From positions 79,148-143,147 of the forward strand of contig CAITDJ010000104.1 of the NCBI GenBank assembly GCA_903891085.1: a stretch of DNA of 64,000 bases, given 5' to 3'. How positions within the stretch are numbered: position 1 is the stretch's first letter; the number at the start of each line of letters is the position of its first letter. Shown here one piece after another: positions 1 through 8,337 of the stretch. This DNA is from an uncultured Bacteroidota bacterium. GTDB lineage: Bacteria > Bacteroidota > Bacteroidia > Bacteroidales > F082. The notes beneath the pieces were generated by a model that saw only the letters and a program-made list of their open reading frames with translations, was not told the origin of the DNA and did not search any database. The position numbers were made by a program, and so were the translations under genes.

Positions 1-1542
1 GCGAAAGATGCCAATATTAATTTCGTTAATGATTTGTCAATCAGACAAGAATACCAGTTTGTTGACAAAAAAATATGGATGTTGTCTCACGATTATATGG
101 TTGGCGATTTCAATCTGATCGAAAACACAAAAGCCATGCCTGGTTTTTTTGGTCATCGTACAGCTTCATATACTAATTTTATCCTGAACGACAGGAAAGA
201 AACAGAGTTTTACAGAAGTCCATCGGGAATTGTGCTGGAAGATGGGAGTATGAATAAGTCGGATGCGTTTTGGAATGAGAACAGGCATGAAACCCTGAGC
301 AAAAAGGAAGAAGGTATTTACCAGATGGTCGATTCGATTGAACACGTGCCACTTTACCGAACCTATACTGATATTATTTATACCACCGTTTATGGCTATG
401 CGCCTTGGAAAATGCTTGAGTTTGGTCCAATTGCACGATTATACAGTTATAATGCTGTTGAAGGCAGCCGCCTCAGGTTAGGAATGCAAACCAGCACCAT
501 GTTCAGCAAGAAATTGAGATTGTATGGACACCTTGCCTATGGTTTTAAAGATGAAATGTATAAATACAAACTTGGCACCTTGTATTTCTTTAATAAAAAT
601 CCTCAACAGTCGGCCGGTTTGAGTTATATGTATGATGTTGAACAACTTAGCTCGAGTTTCAATGCGTTCAGTCAGGATAATATTTTAACGACGGTATTCA
701 GAAAACAGCCAGCCGATAAGCTGAACCTTACAAAGAGATGGAATGCCTTTTATATGCAAGAGATTGCGCCAGGTTTCTCGGCAAAACTCAATTTCGATCA
801 GCAGGTATTGCTTCCTGCCGGCGATAACAATCTCCAAACACATGAAACAAACGGAAATATCATTACACATCCCTCATTGACTACGAGCGAAATCGGAATA
901 AATCTTCGGTATGCCTATCATGAGAAAGTGGTGATTAATAGTTTCGACAGAACAAGTTTCGGCAGCCCATTTCCTATCGTAACTTTCAATTACTCTTATG
1001 GCATCCCAAGCTTATTCGGTGGTGAATATAAATATCACCGGCTTCAATTAGGTGTTTCTGATTGGTTTAATATTGCCAGTTTTGGATGGACCAAATATAT
1101 TTTTGATGCGGGCAAAGTGTTTGGGAAACTACCATACCCCTTATTGGTTTTACATCCCGGAAACGAGACTTTCATTTTTGATGAACAGGCATTTAATCTG
1201 GTTAATTATTACGAATTTATTTCTGACCAATATTTGAGCCTTTACGCAACACATCATTTTGATGGCTTTTTCTTCAATAAAATGCCGCTTTTCAGGAAAT
1301 TGAAATGGCGCGAAGTAGTGTTTGCCAAGGGTTTGATTGGTTCTATTTCGAAAGAAAATGTGGGGTACAGTGTTTTCCCTTCCGTATCGCATTTTGTAAA
1401 AAAACCTTATTTTGAGGCAGGTTTAGGGATTGAAAATATTTTTAAAATTGTGCGTGTCGATGCTGTGTGGAGATTGTCGCATCTCGATAATACAGCCGCA
1501 CACCCGTTTGGGATTTTTGTTTCGCTACATTTTGATTTTTAG
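1..1542 (+). CDS. DUF5686 family outer-membrane protein, C-terminal part
   Basis: The frame is open from the first base of the window, so only the C-terminal ~513 residues are present and the true start lies upstream. The protein is rich in alternating aromatic/polar stretches and ends in aspartate-phenylalanine (HFDF), as outer-membrane beta-barrels do. Stretches such as WKMLEFGPIARLYSYN and EGSRLRLGMQTS match my recollection of DUF5686, a Bacteroidota family that usually carries an N-terminal carboxypeptidase-like regulatory domain before the barrel; that domain would be off the window. The precise role is unknown. It is the last gene of its transcript before a 360-bp gap to lptB. Confidence 0.75.
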   Translation, partial: AKDANINFVNDLSIRQEYQFVDKKIWMLSHDYMVGDFNLIENTKAMPGFFGHRTASYTNFILNDRKETEFYRSPSGIVLEDGSMNKSDAFWNENRHETLSKKEEGIYQMVDSIEHVPLYRTYTDIIYTTVYGYAPWKMLEFGPIARLYSYNAVEGSRLRLGMQTSTMFSKKLRLYGHLAYGFKDEMYKYKLGTLYFFNKNPQQSAGLSYMYDVEQLSSSFNAFSQDNILTTVFRKQPADKLNLTKRWNAFYMQEIAPGFSAKLNFDQQVLLPAGDNNLQTHETNGNIITHPSLTTSEIGINLRYAYHEKVVINSFDRTSFGSPFPIVTFNYSYGIPSLFGGEYKYHRLQLGVSDWFNIASFGWTKYIFDAGKVFGKLPYPLLVLHPGNETFIFDEQAFNLVNYYEFISDQYLSLYATHHFDGFFFNKMPLFRKLKWREVVFAKGLIGSISKENVGYSVFPSVSHFVKKPYFEAGLGIENIFKIVRVDAVWRLSHLDNTAAHPFGIFVSLHFDF

Positions 1543-1902
1543 CGGGTTTTTATCAGCATCGGTCTGTATTGCGCTTTTTCCCAACGAGCCGATTATCGAT
1601 AACTTTATTGATATAATCCTTTACCATCGGAACTTTGCAGGCGGTACCATCCATTTTTACGGATACCTGACCAATATGGTCAGCTACATTTTGCGCCTTA
1701 TTGGTTAATTATTTTATATCCACACCAATAACAAATACAAATTCAAGGTTTCCCGGCAAATGAAATAACAAAACCAAGGGTTTTAGCGTTTATTAAAAGT
1801 TGGTATGAAAGGCTTTTGGATCATTCTATGCCATGAAAAGTCAAGTTTCGTCCCATTCAGGCAATATTGTTAACTTTGTGATTCAAATTCAAATGCACAG
1901 GT
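1543..1902. other. Intergenic gap before lptB
   Basis: A 360-bp stretch without a convincing gene. A plus-strand frame overlapping the end of the DUF5686 gene stays open to 1708 but looks like a shadow. A minus-strand frame from about 1710 to 1555 reads with plausible composition but starts right after a stop codon. The only feature I trust is the TAnnTTTG box just upstream of lptB. Confidence 0.5.
1871..1878 (+). promoter_or_regulatory. -7 box (TAACTTTG) for lptB
   Basis: TAACTTTG matches the Bacteroidota -7 consensus TAnnTTTG. It lies 24 bp before the lptB ATG; a TTTC sits about 21 bp upstream as a weak -33 element. Confidence 0.55.
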
Positions 1903-2640
1903 ATGATTTTACGGACCGAGAACCTATTTAAGAAATACCGCCAACGCACTGTGGTGAAAGATGTTTCGGTGTATGTGAATCAGGGCGAAATTGTCGGATT
2001 ACTGGGCCCGAACGGAGCTGGAAAAACGACCACATTTTATATGATCGTTGGACTGATTAAACCTTTATCAGGCCATGTTTGGCTCGAAGGTGTTGAAATC
2101 ACCGATGAACCCATGTTCAGGCGTGCACAAAAAGGAATTGGTTACCTGGCACAGGAAGCTTCTGTTTTCCGGCAAATGAGTGTGGAAGATAACATACTTT
2201 CGGTGATGCAGTTTAAAAAGGACATGACAAAAGACCAGCAACACGAAAAATTGGAAATTTTACTCGAAGAATTTGGTTTGCAACATATCCGCAAGAGTAA
2301 CGGGATTCAATTGTCAGGGGGTGAACGCCGTCGGACTGAAATTGCCAGGGCATTGGCTGTTGATCCTAAATTTATCCTGTTGGATGAGCCCTTTGCCGGT
2401 GTGGATCCGATTGCTGTTGAAGATATTCAGGCGATCGTGGCCAAATTGAAAGAAAAAAATATTGGCATCCTAATCACCGACCATAATGTGCACGAAACCC
2501 TCTCGATAACCGATCGTGCCTATTTGTTATTCGAAGGTGCTATTTTAATGGCCGGAACTTCCGAAGAACTGGCAGCAGACGAACATGTGCGTAAGGTGTA
2601 TCTTGGACAGAATTTTGAATTGAGGCGCAAGGATATTTAA
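1903..2640 (+). CDS. lptB: LPS export ABC transporter ATP-binding protein LptB
   Basis: This 245-residue ATPase would power the Lpt machine that extracts lipopolysaccharide from the inner membrane. Walker A is GPNGAGKT (about residues 35-42), the Q-loop is LAQEASVF, the signature LSGGERRR is followed by the Walker B/D-loop [11 protein letters not shown], and the switch histidine is in TDHNVHE. Length and the ERRR signature fit LptB rather than a generic ABC ATPase. An lptG-like permease lies elsewhere in this window (27550-28626), so the transporter subunits are not in one operon. The start is the ATG at 1903, shortly after a TAnnTTTG box. Confidence 0.93.
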   Translation: MILRTENLFKKYRQRTVVKDVSVYVNQGEIVGLLGPNGAGKTTTFYMIVGLIKPLSGHVWLEGVEITDEPMFRRAQKGIGYLAQEASVFRQMSVEDNILSVMQFKKDMTKDQQHEKLEILLEEFGLQHIRKSNGIQLSGGERRRTEIARALAVDPKFILLDEPFAGVDPIAVEDIQAIVAKLKEKNIGILITDHNVHETLSITDRAYLLFEGAILMAGTSEELAADEHVRKVYLGQNFELRRKDI

Positions 2641-2715
2641 TATCTCTTAGGGCTAAATCACCGCACTTACGCAATGTCGGTTTCCACCTTTATAGATCGC
2701 TGAATTGTTAAAATT

Positions 2716-3447
2716 TTATGACTGAATATCAGTTAAAAATACCACTAGAGAAAGAAACAGGTAGGTCAGTACAATGAATGGAATGGCCACGAACTGCAGG
2801 GTGACAAGCAATATCAGTGAGATAAGAATGAATAGGTAACGTATCTCATTCCCCTTTACTATGAACGACTTGAACTTCATTGCAAACAAGGGAAGTTCGG
2901 CAACCATCAAAAGCGACATCACAATAGCAATCCCAATATAAAAATAGGTATTTGTTACAACCATATAGAACAAAGACTGGCCGTCGTAGAGCTGGGCTTT
3001 TACCAATGGTAATGATGCGATGAGTAATCCTGCAGCCGGTGAAGGAAGCCCGATAAATGAAGTGGTTTGTCGTTCGTCCACATTGAATTTTGCCAGGCGT
3101 AAGGCGGCAAAAAGAGGTACGATGAAAGCAATAAATGGAATAATATCTGTTTCGAAAAGCATCAAACTTGGCCTTCCATGACTTTCAATAATGAGCTGGT
3201 AAATGATAAAACCGGGTGCGACTCCAAAAGAAACCACATCGGCCAATGAATCGAGTTCGGCACCAATTTTCGAATATGCCTTCAAAATACGAGCGAAAAA
3301 ACCATCAAAAAAGTCAAAGACTGCTGCAATAAATATCATCCAACCTGCCATCTTCAAATTTCCCTGTGCGAAAAAAAGGATGGACAAACAGCCTGAAAAA
3401 AGATTCATCAGCGTAATAAAATTCGGGATGTGATTCTTTATTTTCAT
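2716..3447 (-). CDS. pssA: CDP-diacylglycerol-serine O-phosphatidyltransferase
   Basis: Makes phosphatidylserine from CDP-diacylglycerol and serine, the first step to phosphatidylethanolamine, in the inner membrane. The CDP-alcohol phosphatidyltransferase motif D-G-x2-A-R-x8-G-x3-D-x3-D is complete (DGFFAR, eight residues, then GAELDSLAD). The rest is hydrophobic with several membrane helices. At 243 residues it matches the short PssA type of Bacteroidota and Gram-positives. It is divergent from queA; a minus-strand TATCTTTG box lies 36 bp before its ATG. No decarboxylase (psd) is adjacent. Confidence 0.9.
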   Translation of the reverse strand: MKIKNHIPNFITLMNLFSGCLSILFFAQGNLKMAGWMIFIAAVFDFFDGFFARILKAYSKIGAELDSLADVVSFGVAPGFIIYQLIIESHGRPSLMLFETDIIPFIAFIVPLFAALRLAKFNVDERQTTSFIGLPSPAAGLLIASLPLVKAQLYDGQSLFYMVVTNTYFYIGIAIVMSLLMVAELPLFAMKFKSFIVKGNEIRYLFILISLILLVTLQFVAIPFIVLTYLFLSLVVFLTDIQS

Positions 3448-3482
3448 AGGAGCAGCAATTAGTTAAACGTAATAATATCCAA

Positions 3483-3490
3483 CAAAGATA
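3483..3490 (-). promoter_or_regulatory. -7 box (TATCTTTG) for pssA
   Basis: Read on the minus strand this is TATCTTTG, a perfect TAnnTTTG. It sits in the 150-bp gap between divergent pssA and queA. TTG triplets upstream are at suboptimal spacing. Confidence 0.5.
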
Positions 3491-3580
3491 AGCAGGCATT
3501 TTCAACAAGCCCTGTTTTATTCGTGTTAAATCATAATTCAACAAAATATGGCATTTAATGATAGTAAACGGCAAGCTTTG

Positions 3581-3588
3581 TATCTTTG
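3581..3588 (+). promoter_or_regulatory. -7 box (TATCTTTG) for queA
   Basis: Perfect TAnnTTTG ending only 9 bp before the queA ATG at 3598. If used, the transcript would have almost no leader, so the mRNA would be nearly leaderless. Confidence 0.5.
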
Positions 3589-3597
3589 CAAACTGCT

Positions 3598-4836
3598 ATG
3601 GAGAACCTTAAACTTATCAAAACTGCTTTGTACGACTATGTCCTGCCTGAACACAGGATTGCACGCTATCCGCTTGCACGACGCGAAGATTCAAAACTTT
3701 TGTTGTTGAAAAACAACAGTATTATCGAAAGTAATTTTTACAAAATCGGTGATTATCTTCCTGAAAACGCAACACTTGTTTTCAACGACACGAAAGTTGT
3801 CAGGGCCCGCTTGATGTTTCGAAAAGCAGAAGGTGCTGTCATAGAGTTGTTTACATTGGAACCGGAAAACACAGAAACGGATCTGCAAATTGCATTCGCT
3901 CAACATTCACCGGTTGTGTGGAAATGCTTGGTAGGTAATTCAAAAAGATGGAAATCGGGAATACTGGAAATGAAAATAGATCAGCAGGACGGAGCAATTC
4001 ACTTCATTGCCGAACGAATCCGGAAAGATAATGATCATTCTGTAATTCGCTTTTCATGGGATAAAACAAACGTTTCCTTTGCCGAAATACTAGAATTAGC
4101 TGGTGAAATGCCTCTTCCTCCTTATCTGAACCGTAAGGCTGAATTTTCAGATCTGGAGCGTTACCAAACTGTTTTTGCAACCTATGAAGGTTCGGTAGCT
4201 GCACCCACTGCCGGTCTGCATCTTACGGATGAACTTATCCAAAGTTTGAAGGAAAAAAATGTGCAGTTTGAACGACTCACCCTGCATGTGGGGGCGGGTA
4301 CTTTTAAGCCTTTGTCTTCTCAAACGATTGGTAATCATGCCATGCATGCGGAGAAAATTTCCATCAGCCGTGAAACAATCGTGAATTTGATACAACATGC
4401 CGGTAAACCCATTCTTGCTGTTGGCACAACAAGTATGAGAACCCTGGAAAGTTTGTATTGGATTGCATCTTTTGTCAGAAAAGATATGAATATTCAAAAT
4501 ATTCATTTAGATCAATGGTATCCTTATGAAAACCTTGATAATGTGGTTGACACATTCGAAACAGCGCTTCAACAGATACTCGATTATCTCGACTTTCATA
4601 CAGCAGGCACCCTGCATGCCACTACTTCCATTATCATCGTACCAGGTTATCGTTTCAGGATAGTCAACGGATTGATTACAAATTTTCATCAGCCGAAGAG
4701 TACCTTGTTGTTGTTAGTTGCAGCCCTCATTGGTGAAAAGTGGAAGGATGTATATCAATATGCACTTGATCATGATTTTCGTTTTTTAAGCTATGGTGAT
4801 AGTTGTTTGTTTTTGCAAGAACAAGAAAATCAATAA
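3598..4836 (+). CDS. queA: S-adenosylmethionine:tRNA ribosyltransferase-isomerase
   Basis: QueA transfers and isomerises the ribosyl part of SAM onto preQ1-modified tRNA to give epoxyqueuosine. Typical stretches are visible: the N-terminal YDYVLPEHRIARYPLARRE, LVFNDTKVVRARL, GEMPLPPYLNR, YEGSVAAPTAGLHLT, LHVGAGTFKPL, and the C-terminal ITNFHQPKSTLLLLVAAL. I start it at the ATG at 3598 (412 residues) rather than an in-frame TTG 12 bp upstream, which falls inside the probable -7 box. A tgt gene acting in the same queuosine pathway is at 28.7-29.8 kb. Confidence 0.93.
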   Translation: MENLKLIKTALYDYVLPEHRIARYPLARREDSKLLLLKNNSIIESNFYKIGDYLPENATLVFNDTKVVRARLMFRKAEGAVIELFTLEPENTETDLQIAFAQHSPVVWKCLVGNSKRWKSGILEMKIDQQDGAIHFIAERIRKDNDHSVIRFSWDKTNVSFAEILELAGEMPLPPYLNRKAEFSDLERYQTVFATYEGSVAAPTAGLHLTDELIQSLKEKNVQFERLTLHVGAGTFKPLSSQTIGNHAMHAEKISISRETIVNLIQHAGKPILAVGTTSMRTLESLYWIASFVRKDMNIQNIHLDQWYPYENLDNVVDTFETALQQILDYLDFHTAGTLHATTSIIIVPGYRFRIVNGLITNFHQPKSTLLLLVAALIGEKWKDVYQYALDHDFRFLSYGDSCLFLQEQENQ

Positions 4837-4907
4837 AATACATCAGGCAATTGTTCTTCCTGAATTTCAGTTGCCAAGGCAAACCGGCAATTTTGGGTAA
4901 ATTTCCA

Positions 4908-4915
4908 TATATTTG
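4908..4915 (+). promoter_or_regulatory. -7 box (TATATTTG) for the M48 protease
   Basis: TATATTTG fits TAnnTTTG and lies 21 bp before the protease ATG at 4937. No TTTG at the ideal -33 spacing was found. Confidence 0.45.
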
Positions 4916-4936
4916 TAAACTCAAAACAACTTTATT

Positions 4937-5752
4937 ATGAAGGCTCTATCAGGTAACATATTAGTATTCTGTACCATCCTGTTTTTTACATCTTTTTTCC
5001 ATTCCTGCAGCACAGTGCCTATCACAGGTCGCCAGCAACTCAATATTGTTCCTGCGTCACAGATGATGTCGATGAGTTTTCAGCAGTATGATGATTTTCT
5101 AAAGTCAAACAAATTGTCAACTGATGCAAAGAAAATCAATATGGTGAAAAATGTTGGCGTAAAAATTCAGAATGCAGTCGAAAGCTATTTTGCTCAAAAA
5201 GGAATGTCGGCCGAACTCAACGGATATGCCTGGGAATTCAATCTGGTTGAAAGTAAGGAGGTGAATGCCTGGTGTATGCCGGGAGGGAAGGTGGTTGTTT
5301 ATTCAGGAATATTGCCGGTTACACTGGACGAAACCGGCTTGGCTGTCGTGATGGGTCATGAAATTGCACACGCCATTGCCGAGCATGGAAGCGAAAGGAT
5401 GAGTCAGGGACTCTTTGCAGAAATGGGTGGAATGGCGTTGGCTACTGCATTGCAGGAGAAACCCGAGCAAACACAAATGATCTGGATGACGGCATTTGGC
5501 CTGGGAAGTCAGGTAGGGGTGATGTTGCCGTTTAGCCGGTTGCATGAGAGTGAAGCTGACCATCTTGGTTTAATTTTTATGGCAATGGCCGGATACAATC
5601 CTGAAAAAGCGGTTGGTTTTTGGGAACGAATGGCGTCGATGAAAGATGGTCAGGCTCCTCCCGAATTTTTAAGTACGCACCCTTCTGATGGAACGCGTAT
5701 TGCTGATATTAAGAAGCTTTTGCCCGAAGCGATGACCTATTATAAAAGATGA
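4937..5752 (+). CDS. M48 family zinc metallopeptidase, lipoprotein
   Basis: A 271-residue protein of the BepA/Oma1-like M48 type. The N-terminus has a hydrophobic stretch ending in a lipobox (SFFHSC, Cys24), so it should be lipid-anchored in the periplasm. The zinc motif HEIAHAIAEH is near residue 140 and the third ligand is in ESEADHLG near residue 204. WCMPGGKVVVYSGIL and STHPSDGTRI are typical family stretches. Likely role: quality control of outer-membrane proteins, by analogy with BepA. It has no TPR domain in this chain. Converges on the response-regulator gene. Confidence 0.88.
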   Translation: MKALSGNILVFCTILFFTSFFHSCSTVPITGRQQLNIVPASQMMSMSFQQYDDFLKSNKLSTDAKKINMVKNVGVKIQNAVESYFAQKGMSAELNGYAWEFNLVESKEVNAWCMPGGKVVVYSGILPVTLDETGLAVVMGHEIAHAIAEHGSERMSQGLFAEMGGMALATALQEKPEQTQMIWMTAFGLGSQVGVMLPFSRLHESEADHLGLIFMAMAGYNPEKAVGFWERMASMKDGQAPPEFLSTHPSDGTRIADIKKLLPEAMTYYKR

Positions 5753-5813
5753 GCATCGGGCCCCCTGACGCAGGTAGTTGGGAAGTGTTGGGTAAGGTGG
5801 ATTGACTTGTCGT

Positions 5814-6533
5814 TTACTCCGGACTTTTCTCCTCTTTCACCTCTAATTTAAATCCAATACCATGAATATTGGAAATGGCAACATTCGTGTCATCTTTCAG
5901 GAATTTCCGGAGTCGTGTAATGAAAACATCCATACTTCTGCCAATAAAATAGTCATTATCTCCCCACACTGTTTTCAATGCATGGTCACGGGTAAGTAGT
6001 TTATTTTTGTTTAAACACAACAATTTTAGTAAGTTAGCTTCTTTTTGAGTCAAAGTTTGAACGCCAACATCGGATTGCAAAATCATATTGGGTGCATCAA
6101 AGACAAATTTACCAATAGTGAAAATTTCGTCCGACTGTTCCGGATTAGTCATCATATTGCGTGCACATCTTCTCAGAATGGCTTTGATTCTAAGGTTTAA
6201 TTCCTCTGTACTGAATGGTTTGGTAATGTAATCGTCACATCCTTGCTGAAATCCTTTCAGACGGTCCTCTTTTAATGATTTTGCGGTGAGAAAGATAATC
6301 GGGGTGAACGGGTCTTTTTTGCGGATGAGCCCGGCAAGTGTGAAACCATCCATTTTTGGCATCATCACATCCAGAATACAGATATCCGGTAATTCTGATT
6401 TAAAAAGTGCAAATCCCTGCTCGCCATCCTGGGCAACTACAATATTATAATGTAAAAGTTCAAGATAATCCTGAAGGAGCATACAAAGATTCGGGTCATC
6501 CTCAACGAGCAAAATACGTGGCATATTATCCAT
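5814..6533 (-). CDS. rprY: OmpR-family response regulator, RprY-like
   Basis: A 239-residue regulator with an N-terminal receiver domain: acidic pocket VEDD near residue 10, phospho-acceptor Asp55 in ILDVMMPK, and the switch Thr/Lys in FLTAKSLKED. The C-terminal winged helix (TLTQKEANLLKLL through VFITRLRKFL) is of the OmpR/PhoB class. Its ATG overlaps the TGA of the kinase gene by the ATGA arrangement, implying translational coupling. Sequence and pairing resemble RprY/RprX of Bacteroides. A second ATG nine bases in is an alternative start. A cluster of TTAACA direct repeats upstream of the kinase gene is a candidate binding site. Confidence 0.88.
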   Translation of the reverse strand: MDNMPRILLVEDDPNLCMLLQDYLELLHYNIVVAQDGEQGFALFKSELPDICILDVMMPKMDGFTLAGLIRKKDPFTPIIFLTAKSLKEDRLKGFQQGCDDYITKPFSTEELNLRIKAILRRCARNMMTNPEQSDEIFTIGKFVFDAPNMILQSDVGVQTLTQKEANLLKLLCLNKNKLLTRDHALKTVWGDNDYFIGRSMDVFITRLRKFLKDDTNVAISNIHGIGFKLEVKEEKSPE

Positions 6534-7822
6534 CAGGCCTCGGTTTGTATTGTGTTATATGGCAAAAACACATCGAATGTTGATCCTTGCCCAAGCTGAC
6601 TTGTAAGCGTGATGGAGCCATGATGCATTTCGACTATTTGTTTCACATAGTAAAGTCCAAGACCAAAACCTTTCACATCGTGTACATCACCTGTGTGCAC
6701 GCGGTACAGATTTTTAAATACAAGATGTTGGTTTTCAGTTGCTATACCAATACCATTGTCTATTATCGCAATCGTAACACCCTTTTTGTCGGAAACAGTC
6801 GAAAGTTCTATTTGAGGGTTCTCCCTTGAATATTTCAGTGCGTTATCTATCAGATTGGCAAGTACATTTGACAAATGCATACGGTCACCGGCAATGATAG
6901 GATTTTCGGCCCGAAGATTCATGGTTAAACGGGCAGATTTTTCGTTGGCCTTGATTTCGAAGTTATCGACAGTTTTTGTAATAAGTTTATGAATGTCAAC
7001 TTCTTTCATGCGCATTTTTGTTTCACCATTATCAAGGATAGCAATCTGCAGTACCTGTTCGACCTGATTCTGAAGCCTGAAATTTTCGTTATAAATGACA
7101 GAGGCATACTTCTTTATCTTTTCAGTCGATTGATTCACCTCAGATTTCATGAGCATCTCGGAAGCGAGCGAGATCGTAGCGATCGGTGTTTTAAACTCAT
7201 GCGTCATATTGTTGATGAAGTCGGTTTTCATTTCTGACAGCTTTTTTTGCCGGATGATTGTTACAATCGTAAACCAGAAACTAAAAATAACGACAAGTAA
7301 AAACAGCGCAGATATTAACATCCATTTCGCCATTTGTCCGAAAATCATACTTTGCTGACGGGGAAAATACATGGTGAAGTAATAATCACCTGGTTTGAAC
7401 AACGCCTGAATCGTTTGCTGATGTTCCGATTCAAGAAGTTGTTGTACGTATTTATTAAAATTTCCCATTACAAATTTATCGTTCCGACGGTTATAAATGG
7501 CGTATTCATAGCCTTTTGAGATCTGCATGCATCCGAGTTCTGCTTTTATAAGCGAGTCAAGTACTTTTGGTTTCACCACATCCTGTACATTGGTTTTGTC
7601 CATATAACAGGGTGATGGCATACTCAATCGGCGCAAGGTTGAGTCGTTGTTCGACTCAATCAACCGGTTCAACACCGTTTTCATCGCGATGCGCACGCTG
7701 TGGTTGAAATGTTCTTCCTTTAATCCAATGGCGTTACGAACCCAGTAAACCTGCGTGAAAACTACACCAAGCAGCGATATGAAAGTGATAATAATGATGA
7801 ATGTAAAGAGTTTTGATCGCAT
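6533..7822 (-). CDS. rprX: Sensor histidine kinase, RprX-like
   Basis: Membrane sensor kinase partner of the adjacent regulator. Two membrane helices (around residues 5-25 and 165-190, the second reading ALFLLVVIFSFWFTIV) flank a ~140-residue periplasmic domain. The H-box is NNMTHEFKTPIATISLA, the N-box ANLIDNALKYS, G1 IIDNGIGIA and G2 GFGLGLYYVKQI, so the catalytic core is complete. No clear HAMP domain is visible. I choose the ATG at 7822 over an in-frame TTG 18 bp upstream because the membrane helix then begins at the usual place. The periplasmic ligand is unknown. Confidence 0.88.
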   Translation of the reverse strand: MRSKLFTFIIIITFISLLGVVFTQVYWVRNAIGLKEEHFNHSVRIAMKTVLNRLIESNNDSTLRRLSMPSPCYMDKTNVQDVVKPKVLDSLIKAELGCMQISKGYEYAIYNRRNDKFVMGNFNKYVQQLLESEHQQTIQALFKPGDYYFTMYFPRQQSMIFGQMAKWMLISALFLLVVIFSFWFTIVTIIRQKKLSEMKTDFINNMTHEFKTPIATISLASEMLMKSEVNQSTEKIKKYASVIYNENFRLQNQVEQVLQIAILDNGETKMRMKEVDIHKLITKTVDNFEIKANEKSARLTMNLRAENPIIAGDRMHLSNVLANLIDNALKYSRENPQIELSTVSDKKGVTIAIIDNGIGIATENQHLVFKNLYRVHTGDVHDVKGFGLGLYYVKQIVEMHHGSITLTSQLGQGSTFDVFLPYNTIQTEA

Positions 7823-7842
7823 CAACTTACTGAATTTCAAAG

Positions 7843-7850
7843 CAAAAGTA
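7843..7850 (-). promoter_or_regulatory. -7 box (TACTTTTG) for the kinase/regulator operon
   Basis: Minus-strand TACTTTTG fits TAnnTTTG, about 20 bp before the chosen kinase ATG. The TTAACA repeats begin 27 bp further upstream. Confidence 0.45.
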
Positions 7851-7876
7851 AGCGATAAGCCGGTATTTGTGACGTT

Positions 7877-7915
7877 ATTAACATTTCATTAACAGTATTT
7901 AACAGCCCATTAACA
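7877..7915. promoter_or_regulatory. Four TTAACA direct repeats at 11/10/11-bp spacing
   Basis: ATTAACA at 7877-7883, ATTAACA at 7888-7894, TTTAACA at 7898-7904 and ATTAACA at 7909-7915. One-helical-turn direct repeats are the usual binding architecture of OmpR/PhoB-type regulators. The array lies between the divergent two-component operon and the Cys-rich peptide gene, ending 21 bp before the latter's TACATTTG box, where it could replace the missing -33 element. Confidence 0.6.
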
Positions 7916-7936
7916 ACGGCCCTGTTGCGAAGTGGA

Positions 7937-7944
7937 TACATTTG
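7937..7944 (+). promoter_or_regulatory. -7 box (TACATTTG) for the Cys-rich peptide
   Basis: TACATTTG fits TAnnTTTG. No TTTG is found at -33; instead the TTAACA repeat array occupies about -35 to -75, as expected for an activated promoter. Confidence 0.5.
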
Positions 7945-7972
7945 CCTCACAAACTATAAAAATAGAACTCAA

Positions 7973-8230
7973 ATGAAAAAATTAGCCTTAAGTCTGTCAA
8001 TGATTGTTTTCCTTGCTTTAGGAAGCACCGCTTTTGCCCAGGATGTAAAACCAGAAGCAAAGAAAGATGAAACCAAAAAAGAATGCACCGCACCAGAGAG
8101 AAAAAGCTGCTGCGCCGATAAAAAAGCCTGCGCTGATTCAAAAAGCTGCACAAAAGAAGAAAAAAAATCATGCACAACCGAAGAAAAAAAATCTTGCACA
8201 ACTGAAACAAAAACTCCAGATAAGAAGTAA
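7973..8230 (+). CDS. Small secreted Cys/Lys-rich repeat protein
   Basis: An 85-residue protein of unknown function. A clear signal peptide (MKKLALSLSMIVFLALG, then AFAQ) is followed by a ~62-residue mature part made almost only of Lys, Glu, Cys, Thr, Ser and Asp. It carries seven cysteines, including one CC pair, and an octad repeated three times at the end (KSCTKEEK, KSCTTEEK, KSCTTETK; 24-bp units). I start it at the ATG at 7973 because the signal peptide begins there, not at an earlier in-frame codon. It is divergent from the two-component genes and ends in a strong terminator, so it is a single-gene transcript. Metal or redox binding is only a guess from the cysteines. Confidence 0.75.
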   Translation: MKKLALSLSMIVFLALGSTAFAQDVKPEAKKDETKKECTAPERKSCCADKKACADSKSCTKEEKKSCTTEEKKSCTTETKTPDKK

Positions 8231-8260
8231 TTTTTTGGATCGTGCATAATACATACAAAG

Positions 8261-8295
8261 GCCTTCCGGACATTTCGGAGGGCTTTTTCGTTTTA
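8261..8295 (+). terminator. Rho-independent terminator after the Cys-rich peptide
   Basis: Stem GCCTTCCG / CGGAGGGC (one G-U pair), 7-nt loop, then a T-rich run CTTTTTCGTTTT. It lies 30 bp after the stop codon. Confidence 0.8.
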
Positions 8296-8311
8296 TTACA
8301 TTTTCAATCAT

Positions 8312-8319
8312 TACTTTTG
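8312..8319 (+). promoter_or_regulatory. -7 box (TACTTTTG) for the OsmC gene
   Basis: TACTTTTG fits TAnnTTTG and lies 18 bp before the ATG at 8338, just beyond the preceding terminator. Confidence 0.5.
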
Positions 8320-8337
8320 CAAACAAAACTGATAGAT

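Noticed and set aside
1430..1708. Plus-strand frame overlapping the end of the DUF5686 gene
   Set aside because: Most of it is an out-of-frame reading of a clear gene and the extension shows no domain or start site.
1555..1710. Minus-strand frame of about 50 codons with natural-looking composition (NVADHIGQVSVKMDGTACK) in the gap before lptB
   Set aside because: It begins directly after a stop codon, has no proper start or upstream signals, and overlaps nothing recognisable. Could be a gene remnant but there is no support.
8242..8337. N-terminal extension of the OsmC-like protein
   Set aside because: It would be translated through the terminator of the previous gene; family length and promoter favour the ATG at 8338.
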